The notes beneath the pieces are model-generated. The model ran no database searches. It was not told where the DNA came from and saw nothing but the letters and a program-made list of their open reading frames with translations. Shown here piece by piece: positions 35,316 through 44,370 of a stretch of 64,000 bases of DNA. Position numbers and translations under genes: made by a program. Source of the DNA: Rhodococcus zopfii NBRC 100606 = JCM 9919. Lineage in GTDB: Bacteria > Actinomycetota > Actinomycetes > Mycobacteriales > Mycobacteriaceae. The stretch lies in NCBI RefSeq assembly GCF_001895025.1, contig NZ_BCXI01000010.1, positions 1 through 64,000 of the forward strand. Reading direction: 5' to 3'. Each line of letters starts with the position of its first letter. Position 1 is the stretch's first letter.

Positions 35316-36457
35316 TGACCGAAACCCCCGCGATGACCGAAGCCGCCGTCCCCACCATCTACAAGGGCCTGGCCGGTGTCGTCGTCGACACCACCGCGAT
35401 CTCCAAGGTGGTGCCCGAGACCAACTCGCTGACCTACCGCGGCTACGCGGTCCAGGAGCTGGCAGCGAACTGCAGCTTCGAACAGGTCGCCTACCTGCTG
35501 TGGAACGGCGAACTGCCCACCGACTCCCAGCTCGGACTGTTCTGTCAGCGCGAGCGCGCGAATCGCCGTGCGGACCGGTCCCTGCTCGCTCTCGTGGCGA
35601 AGCTGCCCGAGAACTGCCATCCGATGGATGTGGTGCGCACCGCGATCAGCTTCCTCGGAGCCGAGGATCCGCAGGAATGGGACAACGATCCGAAAGCGAA
35701 TCGCGAGAAGGCACTTCGCATGATGGCTGTGCTGCCGACGATCGTCGCGGCCGACCATCGGCGCCGTCGCGGCCTGGACCCGATCGCTCCGCACCACTCG
35801 CTCGGGTTCGCCGAGAACTTCCTGAACATGTGCTTCGGGAAGGTGCCGGACGCCGAGATCGTGAAAGCGTTCGAGGTGTCGCTGATCCTGTACGCGGAAC
35901 ACAGTTTCAACGCCTCCACGTTCGCCGCTCGTGTCGTCACCTCCACCCTGTCGGACATCTACAGCGCTGTTACCGCCGCGATCGGCACCCTCAAGGGTCC
36001 CCTGCACGGCGGTGCGAACGAAGCCGTGATGCACGACATGCTCGAGATCGGCGAACCCGAACTCGCCGAGGAATGGATGCGCGGCAAGCTTTCCCGCAAG
36101 GAGAAGGTGATGGGCTTCGGTCACCGGGTGTACAAGAACGGTGACTCCCGGGTGCCGACGATGAAGAAGGCCTTCCTCGACGTCGCCGCACACACCGGTG
36201 GTGAGAAGTGGGTGCGGATGTACGACATTCTCGAGACGACCATGGGTGATGCCACCGGCATCGAGCCGAACCTCGACTTCCCCACGGGGCCGGCCTATTA
36301 CCTGATGGGCTTCGACATCGAGGTGTTCACCCCGATCTTCGTCATGAGTCGGATCACGGGGTGGACCGCGCACATCATCGAACAGTGCCAGTCCAATGCG
36401 CTGATTCGTCCACTCAGCGAGTACACAGGCGTCCCGCAGAGGTCCGTCGTGGCCTGA
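35315..36457 (+). CDS. prpC: 2-methylcitrate synthase
   Basis: 380 residues of the citrate synthase family. Catalytic blocks: LHGGANEAV, MGFGHRVYKNGDSR and, near the C-terminus, NLDFPTGPAYYLMGFD. It condenses propionyl-CoA with oxaloacetate. ATG 35315 was chosen because GAGGAG lies six bases before it; a GTG one codon earlier is the alternative. Overlaps prpB (TGATGA). Ends the prpDBC operon. Confidence 0.95.
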   Translation: MTETPAMTEAAVPTIYKGLAGVVVDTTAISKVVPETNSLTYRGYAVQELAANCSFEQVAYLLWNGELPTDSQLGLFCQRERANRRADRSLLALVAKLPENCHPMDVVRTAISFLGAEDPQEWDNDPKANREKALRMMAVLPTIVAADHRRRRGLDPIAPHHSLGFAENFLNMCFGKVPDAEIVKAFEVSLILYAEHSFNASTFAARVVTSTLSDIYSAVTAAIGTLKGPLHGGANEAVMHDMLEIGEPELAEEWMRGKLSRKEKVMGFGHRVYKNGDSRVPTMKKAFLDVAAHTGGEKWVRMYDILETTMGDATGIEPNLDFPTGPAYYLMGFDIEVFTPIFVMSRITGWTAHIIEQCQSNALIRPLSEYTGVPQRSVVA

Positions 36458-36637
36458 CGATCACCGAGCAGCACCCCGGAGTGGCGTCACTCACCGTCTG
36501 GCGCCTCGGTTCGGTCCGGACTGTCGAATTCGATTCGGGCCGAGACGAATCGCTCGATCTTTCAGTCCGCCCACGTTGAGCTCGCTGTTGCTGTCCGCGG
36601 CCGGGAATGCGCGAGACGCTGATCCTCACAGGCCGCA

Positions 36638-36675
36638 CCTGTGGCCCGGACCGACAGGCCGGTCCGGGCCACAGG
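36638..36675. terminator. Hairpin terminator between prpC and metE
   Basis: 15-base perfect stem (36638-36652 with 36661-36675) with an 8-base loop, placed between the convergent prpC and metE genes, 16 bases after metE ends on the minus strand. The other bases of the 36458-36690 gap show nothing recognisable. Confidence 0.8.
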
Positions 36676-36690
36676 TTCATCGCGTGTCCG

Positions 36691-38970
36691 TCACAGGATT
36701 TCGGCGCGCACGGCCTTGGCCGCAGCGACCATGTTCGCCAGTGATTCCTTCACTTCCGCCGGTCCGCGGGTCTTGAGCCCGCAGTCCGGGTTGATCCACA
36801 GGCGCTCGGCCGGAACCGCAATCAGAGCCTTGCGCAGCAGCGACGCGATCTCCTCGACGCTCGGAACTCGCGGTGAATGGATGTCGTACACACCCGGGCC
36901 GACACCGAGGTCGAACCCGGCGGCGTCCAGATCCGTGAGGATCTCCATGTGTGATCGGGCCGCCTCGATGGAGGTGACATCGGCATCGAGCCGGGCGATC
37001 GCGTCGATCACTTCACCGAACTCGGAGTAGCACAGGTGGGTGTGGATCTGAGTGTCGTCGCGGACACCCGATGTCGCGAGCCGGAATGCGCCGATCGACC
37101 ACTCGAGGTATGCATCCTTGTCCGCGGCTCTCAACGGCAGCAGCTCGCGCAGCGCCGGCTCGTCGACCTGGATGATGTCGACGCCGGCATTCTCGAGGTC
37201 GATCGTCTCCTGCCGGATGGCAAGAGCAACCTGGTCGGCGGTGTCGGCCAGCGGTTGGTCGTCGCGCACGAACGACCAGGCGAGGATCGTCACCGGTCCG
37301 GTGAGCATGCCCTTGACCGGTTTGGCGCTCTGTGACTGCGCATACGTGATCCAGTCCACGGTCATCGGGCTGTTGCGGGTGACGTCGCCGTACAGGATCG
37401 GCGGTCGCACACATCGGGTGCCGTAGGACTGAACCCACCCGTTGTCGGTGGCGAAGAAGCCGTCGAGCTGCTCGGCGAAATACTGCACCATGTCGTTGCG
37501 TTCGGGCTCACCGTGCACGAGGACATCGAGACCCAGCTCTTCCTGCAAGGCGATGACGTCGTCGATCTCGGCACGCATCCGGTGCACGTACTCGGCTTGT
37601 TCGATACGGCCGGCCCGCAGGTCCGCGCGAGCGATCCGGATCCGGGACGTCTGCGGGTACGAGCCGATCGTCGTGGTCGGCAGGACAGGCAATCCGAGAC
37701 GCGCCTGTTGGACGCCGCGACGCTCGGCCGCCGGCGTGCTGCGGCCGCGATGGTGGCCGACCACGCCGAGATCTGCCCGGACCTGGGCATTCCGGAGACG
37801 CGGGTCGCCCCGTCGCACCGCGGCGGCAGTTCGTGAGGAGGCCAACGCGTCGGCGACGGCGTCACGCCCGTCGCTCAGTGCGGTCGCGAGCGTAACCACT
37901 TCGCGTTCCTTCTCCGCACCGAACGCCAGCCAGCAACGCAACGACTTGTCCAGCCGGGTCTCGGCGACGACGGTGTACGGCACGTGCAGCAGGGAGCAGG
38001 ACGTCGAAACCGCCACTGTTGCTGCCGTATTCCGCAGCCCGATGAGGGTCGTGAGGGACTGCTCCAGGTCGTTCCGCCAGATGTTGCGGCCGTCGACGAT
38101 GCCGGCAACCACCAGCTTGTCGGCCAGCTCCGGAACATCGGTGAGCGAATCCGCAGAACCACTGGCCAGGTCGACCGCGATTCCGTCGATCGCCGTGAGG
38201 GCAAGTCGCGGAAGGGCCGGGCCGAGCTGCCCGAAGTAGGAAGCGACGAGAATCGCCGGGCGATGCCGGACCTCACCGAGCCGCTGGTACACGACGGTCA
38301 CAGCATCGAGATCTGTGTCGTCGAGGTCGGTGACCAGGGCCGGTTCGTCGATCTGCACCCAAGAGGCTCCGGCGTCGCGCAGCCGGCCGAGCAGAGACAC
38401 GTACAGCGGGACCAGCTCGTCGACCCGGTCGAGCAGCGGGCCCTGGCCGTCGACGGGCTTGCTCGATTTCAGGAATGTGATCGGGCCGAGCACCACCGGG
38501 CGTGCCGGTACTCCCAGCGTGTGGGCTTGGGCGACCTCCGCGAGCAGACGGGTGGCGTCGAGCCGGAACACAGTGTCCGGCCCGATCTCGGGCACCAGAT
38601 AGTGGTAGTTGGTGTCGAACCACTTGGTCATCTCGAGAGGTGCGACGGACGCGGTACCGCGGGCGGCCGCGAAGTAGCGGTCGAGGTCGTTGGGGATGCC
38701 GGCGACTCGCTCGGGCACGGCACCGAGCATGAAAGCGGTGTCGAGCACGTGATCGTAGAGGGAGAACGTGCCGACCGGGATCGAGTCGAGGCCCGCGGAG
38801 CGTTGCCTGGACCACGTGTCCGCGCGCAGTTGCGCGGCGACCGCTTCGAGACCCGGTCGCTCCAGGCGGCCGGACCAGTAGGCCTCGATCGCTTTCTTCA
38901 GTTCACGGTTGGGGCCGATACGTGCCGAGCCGAGCACGGTGGCCGTGAAAGGTGCTGTCGATACAGACAT
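36691..38970 (-). CDS. metE: Cobalamin-independent methionine synthase
   Basis: 759 residues, the normal MetE length. N-terminal domain with [21 protein letters not shown]-terminal domain with [10 protein letters not shown], the zinc-site regions [21 protein letters not shown] (His and Cys) and NPDCGLKTR (Cys). It transfers a methyl group from 5-methyl-tetrahydrofolate to homocysteine without B12. ATG 38968-38970 begins the conserved domain. A cobalamin riboswitch lies upstream on the same strand, so the gene is shut off when B12 allows MetH to work. Confidence 0.97.
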   Translation of the reverse strand: MSVSTAPFTATVLGSARIGPNRELKKAIEAYWSGRLERPGLEAVAAQLRADTWSRQRSAGLDSIPVGTFSLYDHVLDTAFMLGAVPERVAGIPNDLDRYFAAARGTASVAPLEMTKWFDTNYHYLVPEIGPDTVFRLDATRLLAEVAQAHTLGVPARPVVLGPITFLKSSKPVDGQGPLLDRVDELVPLYVSLLGRLRDAGASWVQIDEPALVTDLDDTDLDAVTVVYQRLGEVRHRPAILVASYFGQLGPALPRLALTAIDGIAVDLASGSADSLTDVPELADKLVVAGIVDGRNIWRNDLEQSLTTLIGLRNTAATVAVSTSCSLLHVPYTVVAETRLDKSLRCWLAFGAEKEREVVTLATALSDGRDAVADALASSRTAAAVRRGDPRLRNAQVRADLGVVGHHRGRSTPAAERRGVQQARLGLPVLPTTTIGSYPQTSRIRIARADLRAGRIEQAEYVHRMRAEIDDVIALQEELGLDVLVHGEPERNDMVQYFAEQLDGFFATDNGWVQSYGTRCVRPPILYGDVTRNSPMTVDWITYAQSQSAKPVKGMLTGPVTILAWSFVRDDQPLADTADQVALAIRQETIDLENAGVDIIQVDEPALRELLPLRAADKDAYLEWSIGAFRLATSGVRDDTQIHTHLCYSEFGEVIDAIARLDADVTSIEAARSHMEILTDLDAAGFDLGVGPGVYDIHSPRVPSVEEIASLLRKALIAVPAERLWINPDCGLKTRGPAEVKESLANMVAAAKAVRAEIL

Positions 38971-39112
38971 CAGGGGGTGGTTTCTCCGGTATTCGTCGCT
39001 GATGGCCTGCCACCCGACGAGCGCACGAATCACCGATACGAGCCCCTGCTTCGAACCCGGTTCGAAGTATTCGCCGATCAGGTCGCGCACCCATTCCACG
39101 AGGTGGCATACC

Positions 39113-39133
39113 GTCGGACACGGCGTGTCCGAC
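39113..39133 (-). terminator. Hairpin after the cobalamin riboswitch
   Basis: GTCGGACAC and GTGTCCGAC (39113-39121, 39125-39133) form a perfect 9-base stem with a 3-base loop directly downstream of the riboswitch core on the minus strand, 143 bases before metE. It may be the expression platform or part of it. No U-tract follows, so Rho-dependent or translational control remains possible. Confidence 0.55.
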
Positions 39134-39137
39134 ACGA

Positions 39138-39340
39138 TCGGCAGGTCTTCGGACTCGCAGGCGCTCCACGTCCGTGTCCGGACGGGAACCTACTGGCCGT
39201 CGCTTCCCGGAACCGGCGAGGTCCCAGTGCTGATGACGGCGGTCGTTCCTGCATACCGCTGCGGGACAGTCCCGGATTCACACCGGGTTCCCTCTCGCAC
39301 CCGACAGGGTGCTTCGACGCACGTGCGTTGTCTTCGGGGC
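39138..39340 (-). promoter_or_regulatory. Cobalamin (B12) riboswitch
   Basis: Read on the minus strand, the core shows GAGAGGGAA, CCGGTGTGAATCCGGGACTG and TCCCGCAGCGGTA, followed by a variable region and the 3' B12-box-like GAGTCCGAAGACCTGCC. These elements in this order define the cobalamin riboswitch. The exact 5' end is uncertain by some 20 bases. It controls metE. Confidence 0.9.
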
Positions 39341-39467
39341 TCCTCACGACAGGCACGGCGAACCGCTCGCAGCGGCGACTATACAACCCTCCGCAGGAAG
39401 AAGCAGGGTCGGATCGGTAACAGGTTCGACGAGGCAGATACCTGCCGCACAGCGAAAAGGAAGCGAG

Positions 39468-40460
39468 ATGAACTCGCTGGACGGTCACACCTCCTATATT
39501 CACGGGATGGAGCACATCCCCACCACGCCGCTGCCGGCCCGCACCCGCTTGTTCGGTGCCGTCCTGCGAGTCCTGGCCAGCGAGCCGTCCGGCGGGCCGC
39601 AGATGGTCGCGTTGCGGGCGCGTCGGGCCCGGTTGATCGACTCTCCGCCGGGACGGCTCGTCGTCGGTACCGACGCCGCAGGGGTCGCCGTGGCCGACCG
39701 GCACATCGACAACGGCATCCGGTTGCGCATCCACACACCGGCCGGCACCGGACCCCGTCCGATCGTGGTGAACTACCACGGCGGCGGCTGGTGCCTCGGA
39801 TCGCCCGAGCAGTCCCGCTGGATAGCGGGTCGGGTCGCCGCACAGGTCGGGGCGATCGTCGTGTCCCCGACCTATCGGCTCGCCCCCGAACATCCCTACC
39901 CGGCGGCCGTCGACGACGCGTGGGCGGCGCTGCAGTGGGTGCGGTCGAACGCCGCCGAACTGGGCGGGGATCCGGACCGGATCGCGGTCATGGGCGACAG
40001 CGCAGGCGGGAACCTCGCCGCTGTCGCATCCCTGCACGCCCGCGATGCCGGTGGTCCCGCACTGCGCGCGCAGGTGCTCGTCTATCCGGCGGTGGAGATG
40101 TACGAGCGGTGGCCGTCCGAGGCGGCCCACGCGCACGCGCCGCTGCTCACGTCGAAGCAGATGCGGACGTTCGGACGGCTCTACCTCGGCGACGGCTACG
40201 GCACCGAGGACTGGCAGGCATCGCCGATCCGCGCCGCCTCGCACGCCTCGCTGCCGCCCGCGCTGATCCTCACCGCTGGGCACGATCCGTTGCGCGACCA
40301 CGGCTTCCGCTACGCCGACGCGCTGCGGACGGCGGGGGTGGCGACCGAACACCACCACTATCCCGACACGATCCACGGTTTCGCGGCCCTGCCGGGCGTG
40401 GCGCCCGCGGCGCACACCGCGGCCCGCGACGTCGTTGAGTTCCTGCGTCGCGCACTGTGA
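39468..40460 (+). CDS. Alpha/beta hydrolase, HSL-type esterase
   Basis: 330 residues of the hormone-sensitive-lipase family. The oxyanion motif YHGGGWCLG, nucleophile GDSAGGN and C-terminal catalytic GHDPLRD and HGF (Asp and His) are all present. It hydrolyses short to medium acyl esters; the natural substrate is unknown. ATG 39468 has AAAAGGAAG upstream. A longer reading would run into the riboswitch region. Confidence 0.88.
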   Translation: MNSLDGHTSYIHGMEHIPTTPLPARTRLFGAVLRVLASEPSGGPQMVALRARRARLIDSPPGRLVVGTDAAGVAVADRHIDNGIRLRIHTPAGTGPRPIVVNYHGGGWCLGSPEQSRWIAGRVAAQVGAIVVSPTYRLAPEHPYPAAVDDAWAALQWVRSNAAELGGDPDRIAVMGDSAGGNLAAVASLHARDAGGPALRAQVLVYPAVEMYERWPSEAAHAHAPLLTSKQMRTFGRLYLGDGYGTEDWQASPIRAASHASLPPALILTAGHDPLRDHGFRYADALRTAGVATEHHHYPDTIHGFAALPGVAPAAHTAARDVVEFLRRAL

Positions 40461-40496
40461 TCCGTAATTCCGTGCGGTTGGCTCCGTACGTTGGTC

Positions 40497-40536
40497 GTGC
40501 GCGGTTTCGGTAGCGGCGGCTACCGAAACCGCGCAC
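40497..40536. terminator. Hairpin terminator after the esterase gene
   Basis: A 17-base inverted repeat (40497-40513 with 40520-40536) starts 37 bases after the esterase stop. The rest of the 40461-40807 gap (347 bases) shows no further gene or motif I can support. Confidence 0.75.
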
Positions 40537-40807
40537 GGGTCGGGTCCGGTGAGTGTCCTGAGTGCAGGCCCGAACCCCCGGCCGGGTGAACCATATGTGC
40601 ACGAAGCTGCCGCTGTGCGGTAGTCGACCGGACCGCCCGTGGGAAACCATCCGCCGGCCCGGATCACGACACGGTCGCCGACAGAAAGTGGCTTCCCGTT
40701 GTCAGGCGCACGCCGGTTGCCGAGGCGCACACTGAAGGTATTCGAATCATCCGAAGGAGGCCCGGGAGCCTGTGCCGGGTCCTTTCTCCTCAGAAAGAAG
40801 CCGGCGG

Positions 40808-41422
40808 ATGCCGTACACCGAAGACGACCCCAACGAAATCGCCGTCCCCGTTCACAGAGGCGCTCACATCGCCGACCCCGGGCCATTGGGTCTGGCGGCC
40901 TTTGCCCTCACCACGTTCATCCTGTCCTGCGCCAACGCCGGATTCATCTCGGCGGATGCGGAAGCTGCCGTCCTCGGGGTGGCGTTGTTCTATGGCGGTC
41001 TCACCCAGCTCGCCGCCGGAATGTGGGAATTCCTCAAGGGCAACGTCTTCGGGGCGACTGCCTTCAGCTCGTACGGCGCCTTCTGGCTGAGCTTCTGGTA
41101 CCTGGTCACCTACGCCACCGAGGACATGGGCGCCGACAGGCACATCGGGGTGGGAATCTTTCTGCTGGCCTGGACCATCTTCACCGCCTACATGTGGTTC
41201 GCCAGTACCCAGGTCAGCAACGCCCTCTTCGTCACCTTCTCGGTACTCCTCATCGCTTTCATCTTCCTGACTCTCGGAGCGCTCCTGGAGCAAACCGGCC
41301 TGACGAGGGTCGGTGGCTACTTCGGACTCGCCGCTGCCGTCGCCGCGTGGTACACCTCCGCTGCCGGGGTACTCAGCACGACGTTCGGGCGCGTAGTCAT
41401 GCCCACGGGCCCACGTGGATAG
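40808..41422 (+). CDS. GPR1/FUN34/YaaH (SatP-type) acetate transporter
   Basis: 204 residues with six hydrophobic segments. The family start DPGPLGLAAFALTTFILSCANAG corresponds to the NPAPLGL signature, and GGLTQLAAGMWEFLKGNVFGATAFSSYGAFW is the typical second stretch. These proteins carry acetate or succinate. ATG 40808 precedes the family signature; an upstream GTG at 40772 would add 12 residues. It may support use of short-chain acids together with prp genes. Confidence 0.88.
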   Translation: MPYTEDDPNEIAVPVHRGAHIADPGPLGLAAFALTTFILSCANAGFISADAEAAVLGVALFYGGLTQLAAGMWEFLKGNVFGATAFSSYGAFWLSFWYLVTYATEDMGADRHIGVGIFLLAWTIFTAYMWFASTQVSNALFVTFSVLLIAFIFLTLGALLEQTGLTRVGGYFGLAAAVAAWYTSAAGVLSTTFGRVVMPTGPRG

Positions 41423-41468
41423 GGAGCCGGGTCCGACGGGTGCGAAAGGTTCTGCTACCCTCGTCATC

Positions 41469-41537
41469 ATGCAGCGCGCATATTTCTGGTTTAGTAGGCC
41501 GGCCCTGGGTGGGCCGGTCGGCGTAACCGAGCGCTGA
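41469..41537 (+). CDS. Aromatic leader peptide controlling aroF
   Basis: 22-residue ORF that begins MQRAYFWFS: four aromatic codons in a row (Tyr-Phe-Trp-Phe). It lies 87 bases upstream of aroF and is followed by alternative hairpins. Ribosome stalling at these codons when aromatic aminoacyl-tRNAs are low would let transcription continue. A TACCCT box at 41455-41460 suggests that the transcript is nearly leaderless. A comparable aromatic leader attenuator has been reported in Corynebacterium. Confidence 0.8.
   Translation: MQRAYFWFSRPALGGPVGVTER
41499..41517 (+). promoter_or_regulatory. Attenuator hairpin inside the leader peptide ORF
   Basis: CCGGCCC-TGGGT-GGGCCGG forms a 7-base perfect stem just after the Tyr-Phe-Trp-Phe codons. 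A ribosome stalled on those codons would cover or free its left arm, the usual pause/antitermination logic. Confidence 0.6.
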
Positions 41538-41551
41538 CTTCTTCCACCTAC

Positions 41552-41572
41552 GAGCCGGACACGGACCGGCTC
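41552..41572 (+). terminator. Attenuator terminator before aroF
   Basis: GAGCCGG (41552-41558) and CCGGCTC (41566-41572) form a perfect stem followed by a T-rich stretch up to 41590. This is the candidate intrinsic terminator of the leader. Confidence 0.7.
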
Positions 41573-41624
41573 GCTGGAATTTCATTTTCTCGAGGGTCGG
41601 CCTGAGAACAGGAAACCGAACCCC

Positions 41625-42710
41625 ATGAGTACCCAGATCGACAGCATCTCGACTTCCAGTCTCGACGAGCAGCGCACCGTGCGGATCAGCCCCCTCGTGG
41701 CGCCGTCCGTCGTGCGCGCCGCGCACGCCCCCGACGAGGTCGCTGCCGCGACCGTGCGTTCGGGTCGCGCCGACACCGTCGGCATCCTCGACGGCTCCGA
41801 CGACCGCCTGCTCGTCGTCGTCGGACCTTGCTCGGTGCACGACCCGGCTGCCGCGATGGACTACGCGCGCCGCCTCGCTGCGAAGGCCGACGAACTGCGG
41901 GACGATCTGCACATCGTCATGCGTGTCTACTTCGAGAAGCCGCGCACCACGCTGGGCTGGAAGGGTCTGCTCAACGACCCGCACCTCGACGGGACGTACG
42001 ACATCAACACCGGCCTGCGGATCGGCCGCAAGCTGCTGCTGGACGTGTCGAGCCTGGGTCTGCCCGTCGGCTGCGAATTCCTCGATCCGATCCTGCCGCA
42101 GTACTACGCGGACCTGGTCACCTACGGCGCGATCGGCGCCCGTACCGCCGCCAGCCAGGTGCACCGCCAGCTGTGCTCGGCGCTGTCCATGCCCGTCGGT
42201 ATCAAGAACTCCACCGAGGGCGACGTGCAGGTCGCGGTCGACGGCACTCGCGCGGCCGGTGCGAGCCACGTGTTCCCCGGCACCGACCTCGACGGCAACA
42301 CCGCGCTGATCGAAACGGCCGGCAACCCCGACTGCCACGTCATCCTGCGCGGTGGCAGCGGCGGCCCGAACTACGACGCCGAGACCGTCGCCGACACCCT
42401 CGCTCGCCTGCGCAAGGCGGGTCTGCCGGAGCGGGTCGTCGTCGATGCCAGCCACGGCAACAGCAGCAAGAACCACGAGAAGCAGGTCGACGTTGTCGCC
42501 GACATCGCCGAGCGGCTCGTGGCGGGGGAGAAGGGCATCGTCGGCCTGATGCTCGAGAGCTTCATCGAGGCGGGTCGTCAGGATCTGACCCTCGGCAAGG
42601 CCGACGAGCTCGAGTACGGCAAGTCCATCACCGACGCGTGCATCGACTGGGCGACGACCGCCGACCAGCTCGACCGTCTCGCCGAGGCTGTCCGAGCTCG
42701 TCGCGCCTGA
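41625..42710 (+). CDS. aroF: 3-deoxy-7-phosphoheptulonate synthase (type I)
   Basis: 361 residues, first enzyme of the shikimate pathway, joining PEP and erythrose 4-phosphate. Motifs of the AroFGH type: VVGPCSVHDP, RVYFEKPRTTLGWKGL, GARTAASQVHRQ, GIKNSTEGD and DASHGNSSKNHEKQ. The gene is preceded by an attenuator with a Tyr-Phe-Trp-Phe leader peptide, so transcription should follow aromatic amino acid supply. Confidence 0.97.
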   Translation: MSTQIDSISTSSLDEQRTVRISPLVAPSVVRAAHAPDEVAAATVRSGRADTVGILDGSDDRLLVVVGPCSVHDPAAAMDYARRLAAKADELRDDLHIVMRVYFEKPRTTLGWKGLLNDPHLDGTYDINTGLRIGRKLLLDVSSLGLPVGCEFLDPILPQYYADLVTYGAIGARTAASQVHRQLCSALSMPVGIKNSTEGDVQVAVDGTRAAGASHVFPGTDLDGNTALIETAGNPDCHVILRGGSGGPNYDAETVADTLARLRKAGLPERVVVDASHGNSSKNHEKQVDVVADIAERLVAGEKGIVGLMLESFIEAGRQDLTLGKADELEYGKSITDACIDWATTADQLDRLAEAVRARRA

Positions 42711-42846
42711 CCCGCATGCTCGCCCCACCCCACCCGCAACGGACGTTCACGTACACAGCCCGATGGGGTCGGTACGGCCGTCGTGCCCTTCGGCCGCGGA
42801 GTATGGTCGCAGCCGAGAAACGGATTCGACGAACAGGCGAGGGACG

Positions 42847-43890
42847 ATGACCGAGACGATGCGCGCAGCACGCTTTCACGCCGATATCAAAACCAATGTG
42901 CTGGAAGATGTCCCGATTCCCGCTCCGGGTCCCGGGGAAGTGCTCGTCAAGGTCGAGTTCTGCGGCATCTGCCATTCCGATCTGAGTCTGCTCGACGGTA
43001 CCTTCCCGGCGATGCTGCCCGTCGTCACGCAGGGGCACGAAGCGTCCGGCGCCATCGCCGCGCTCGGCGCGGGAGTCACCGGATGGCAGGTCGGCGATCG
43101 TGTGATCCCGTCCGCCGGGCGCCCGTGCTTCCAGTGCCGCAGTTGCCGGCGCGGCGATCTGACGAACTGCGAGAACATCCAGCTGATGGCGTTCGCCTAC
43201 GACGGTGCGTGGGCGGAGTACACGGTCGCGCAGGCCGGCGGCCTGACCCGCATCCCCGACAATGTCTCGTTCGAACAGGCGGCGATTCTCGCCGATGCCG
43301 TCTCGACTCCCTACGGAGCGGTGGTGCGGACCGGTCAGGTCCGGGTCGGCGAAGCGGTGGGCGTGTGGGGCGTCGGCGGGGTCGGTACCCACATCGTGCA
43401 GCTGGCACGGCTCGTCGGCGCCGTCCCGGTGATCGCCCTGGACATCGATCCCGTCGTCCTCGACCGGGCTCTCGAACTCGGCGCCGACTACGCCTTCGAC
43501 ACCCGCGACCCCGAGCTCCCGGCCAAGATCGCGGAGGCGACGAACGGCAAGGGCCTCGACGTCGCGTTCGACTCCGCAGGGCTGAAGGTCACGTTCGATC
43601 AGGCGCTGGGCGCGGTGCGCCGGGGCGGACGGGTTGTCGTCGTCGGGCTGAGCGGCCAGGAAGCGTCCCTCGGCCCCACCGCGACCTTCGGGTTGTCGCA
43701 GAAGCAGGTCCTCGGGCATCTGGGTTACAAGAACATCGACATCGAGGTCCTCGCCGAGCTCGTCTCGCGTGGCAGGCTCGACCTGTCCCGTTCGATCAGC
43801 GAGATCGTGCCGCTCGAGAACGTTGCCGAGGGGATCGAGAAGCTGCACAACCACGTCGGCAACCCGATCCGGATCCTCGTCCGTCCCTGA
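42847..43890 (+). CDS. Zinc-dependent alcohol dehydrogenase
   Basis: 347 residues of the medium-chain dehydrogenase family. Catalytic zinc: Cys in CGICHSD and GHE; structural zinc: four Cys in CFQCRSCRRGDLTNC; Rossmann motif GVGGVGTHIVQLA. ATG 42847 starts the conserved N-terminus. It resembles NAD-linked alcohol dehydrogenases acting on primary or aromatic alcohols; substrate unknown. Confidence 0.9.
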   Translation: MTETMRAARFHADIKTNVLEDVPIPAPGPGEVLVKVEFCGICHSDLSLLDGTFPAMLPVVTQGHEASGAIAALGAGVTGWQVGDRVIPSAGRPCFQCRSCRRGDLTNCENIQLMAFAYDGAWAEYTVAQAGGLTRIPDNVSFEQAAILADAVSTPYGAVVRTGQVRVGEAVGVWGVGGVGTHIVQLARLVGAVPVIALDIDPVVLDRALELGADYAFDTRDPELPAKIAEATNGKGLDVAFDSAGLKVTFDQALGAVRRGGRVVVVGLSGQEASLGPTATFGLSQKQVLGHLGYKNIDIEVLAELVSRGRLDLSRSISEIVPLENVAEGIEKLHNHVGNPIRILVRP

Positions 43891-43920
43891 TCTGTCGGTG
43901 GCGGGCAGTACCGTCACCCC

Positions 43921-44346
43921 ATGGGATACGAATTTCAGGTGACGGTCGATTCGAACACCCCGCACACGCAGGCCAAATGGTGGGCGGACGCGCTGGGGTG
44001 GCGGGTCGAGCCGAGCGACGAGAACTTCATCCGCGGTCTCATCGCCGCCGGCCATGCCAGCGAGGACGACACCGAGATCTTCGAGGGCACCCTGGTGTGG
44101 AAGATCGGTGCCGCGATCTCCGATCCGGACACACCGGCCCGGCCGCGCGTGCTGTTCCAGCTCGTGCCGGAGGGCAAGACGGTGAAGAACCGGATGCACT
44201 TCGACATTCGGGCCGGCGACGACCGAGATGCGCTCATCGACAAGCTCGTCGCCGCCGGCGCGACCGTCCTGTACCGGGAGAGTCAGGGCCCATACGAGTG
44301 GGTCACGATGACCGATCCGGAAGGGAACGAATTCTGCGTGGCCTGA
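43921..44346 (+). CDS. VOC (glyoxalase-like) family protein
   Basis: 141 residues, a single glyoxalase-fold unit: PHTQAKWWADALGWRVEPSDENF, KNRMHFDIRA (His) and MTDPEGNEFCVA (Glu). These are metal-binding positions of the fold. Function unknown. It starts 30 bases after the dehydrogenase gene and may be co-transcribed. Confidence 0.8.
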   Translation: MGYEFQVTVDSNTPHTQAKWWADALGWRVEPSDENFIRGLIAAGHASEDDTEIFEGTLVWKIGAAISDPDTPARPRVLFQLVPEGKTVKNRMHFDIRAGDDRDALIDKLVAAGATVLYRESQGPYEWVTMTDPEGNEFCVA

Positions 44347-44370
44347 CCCGGATGTGGCCCGGCCGGCGGT

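Noticed and set aside
38971-39135. N-terminal extension of MetE by 55 residues
   Set aside because: MetE proteins begin near residue 56 of this frame, and the extension would start inside the riboswitch hairpin with GTG. Kept only as a finding.
40550-40800. Possible minus-strand gene in the gap before the acetate transporter
   Set aside because: The frame has some coding-like stretches but no start, ribosome site or recognised family.
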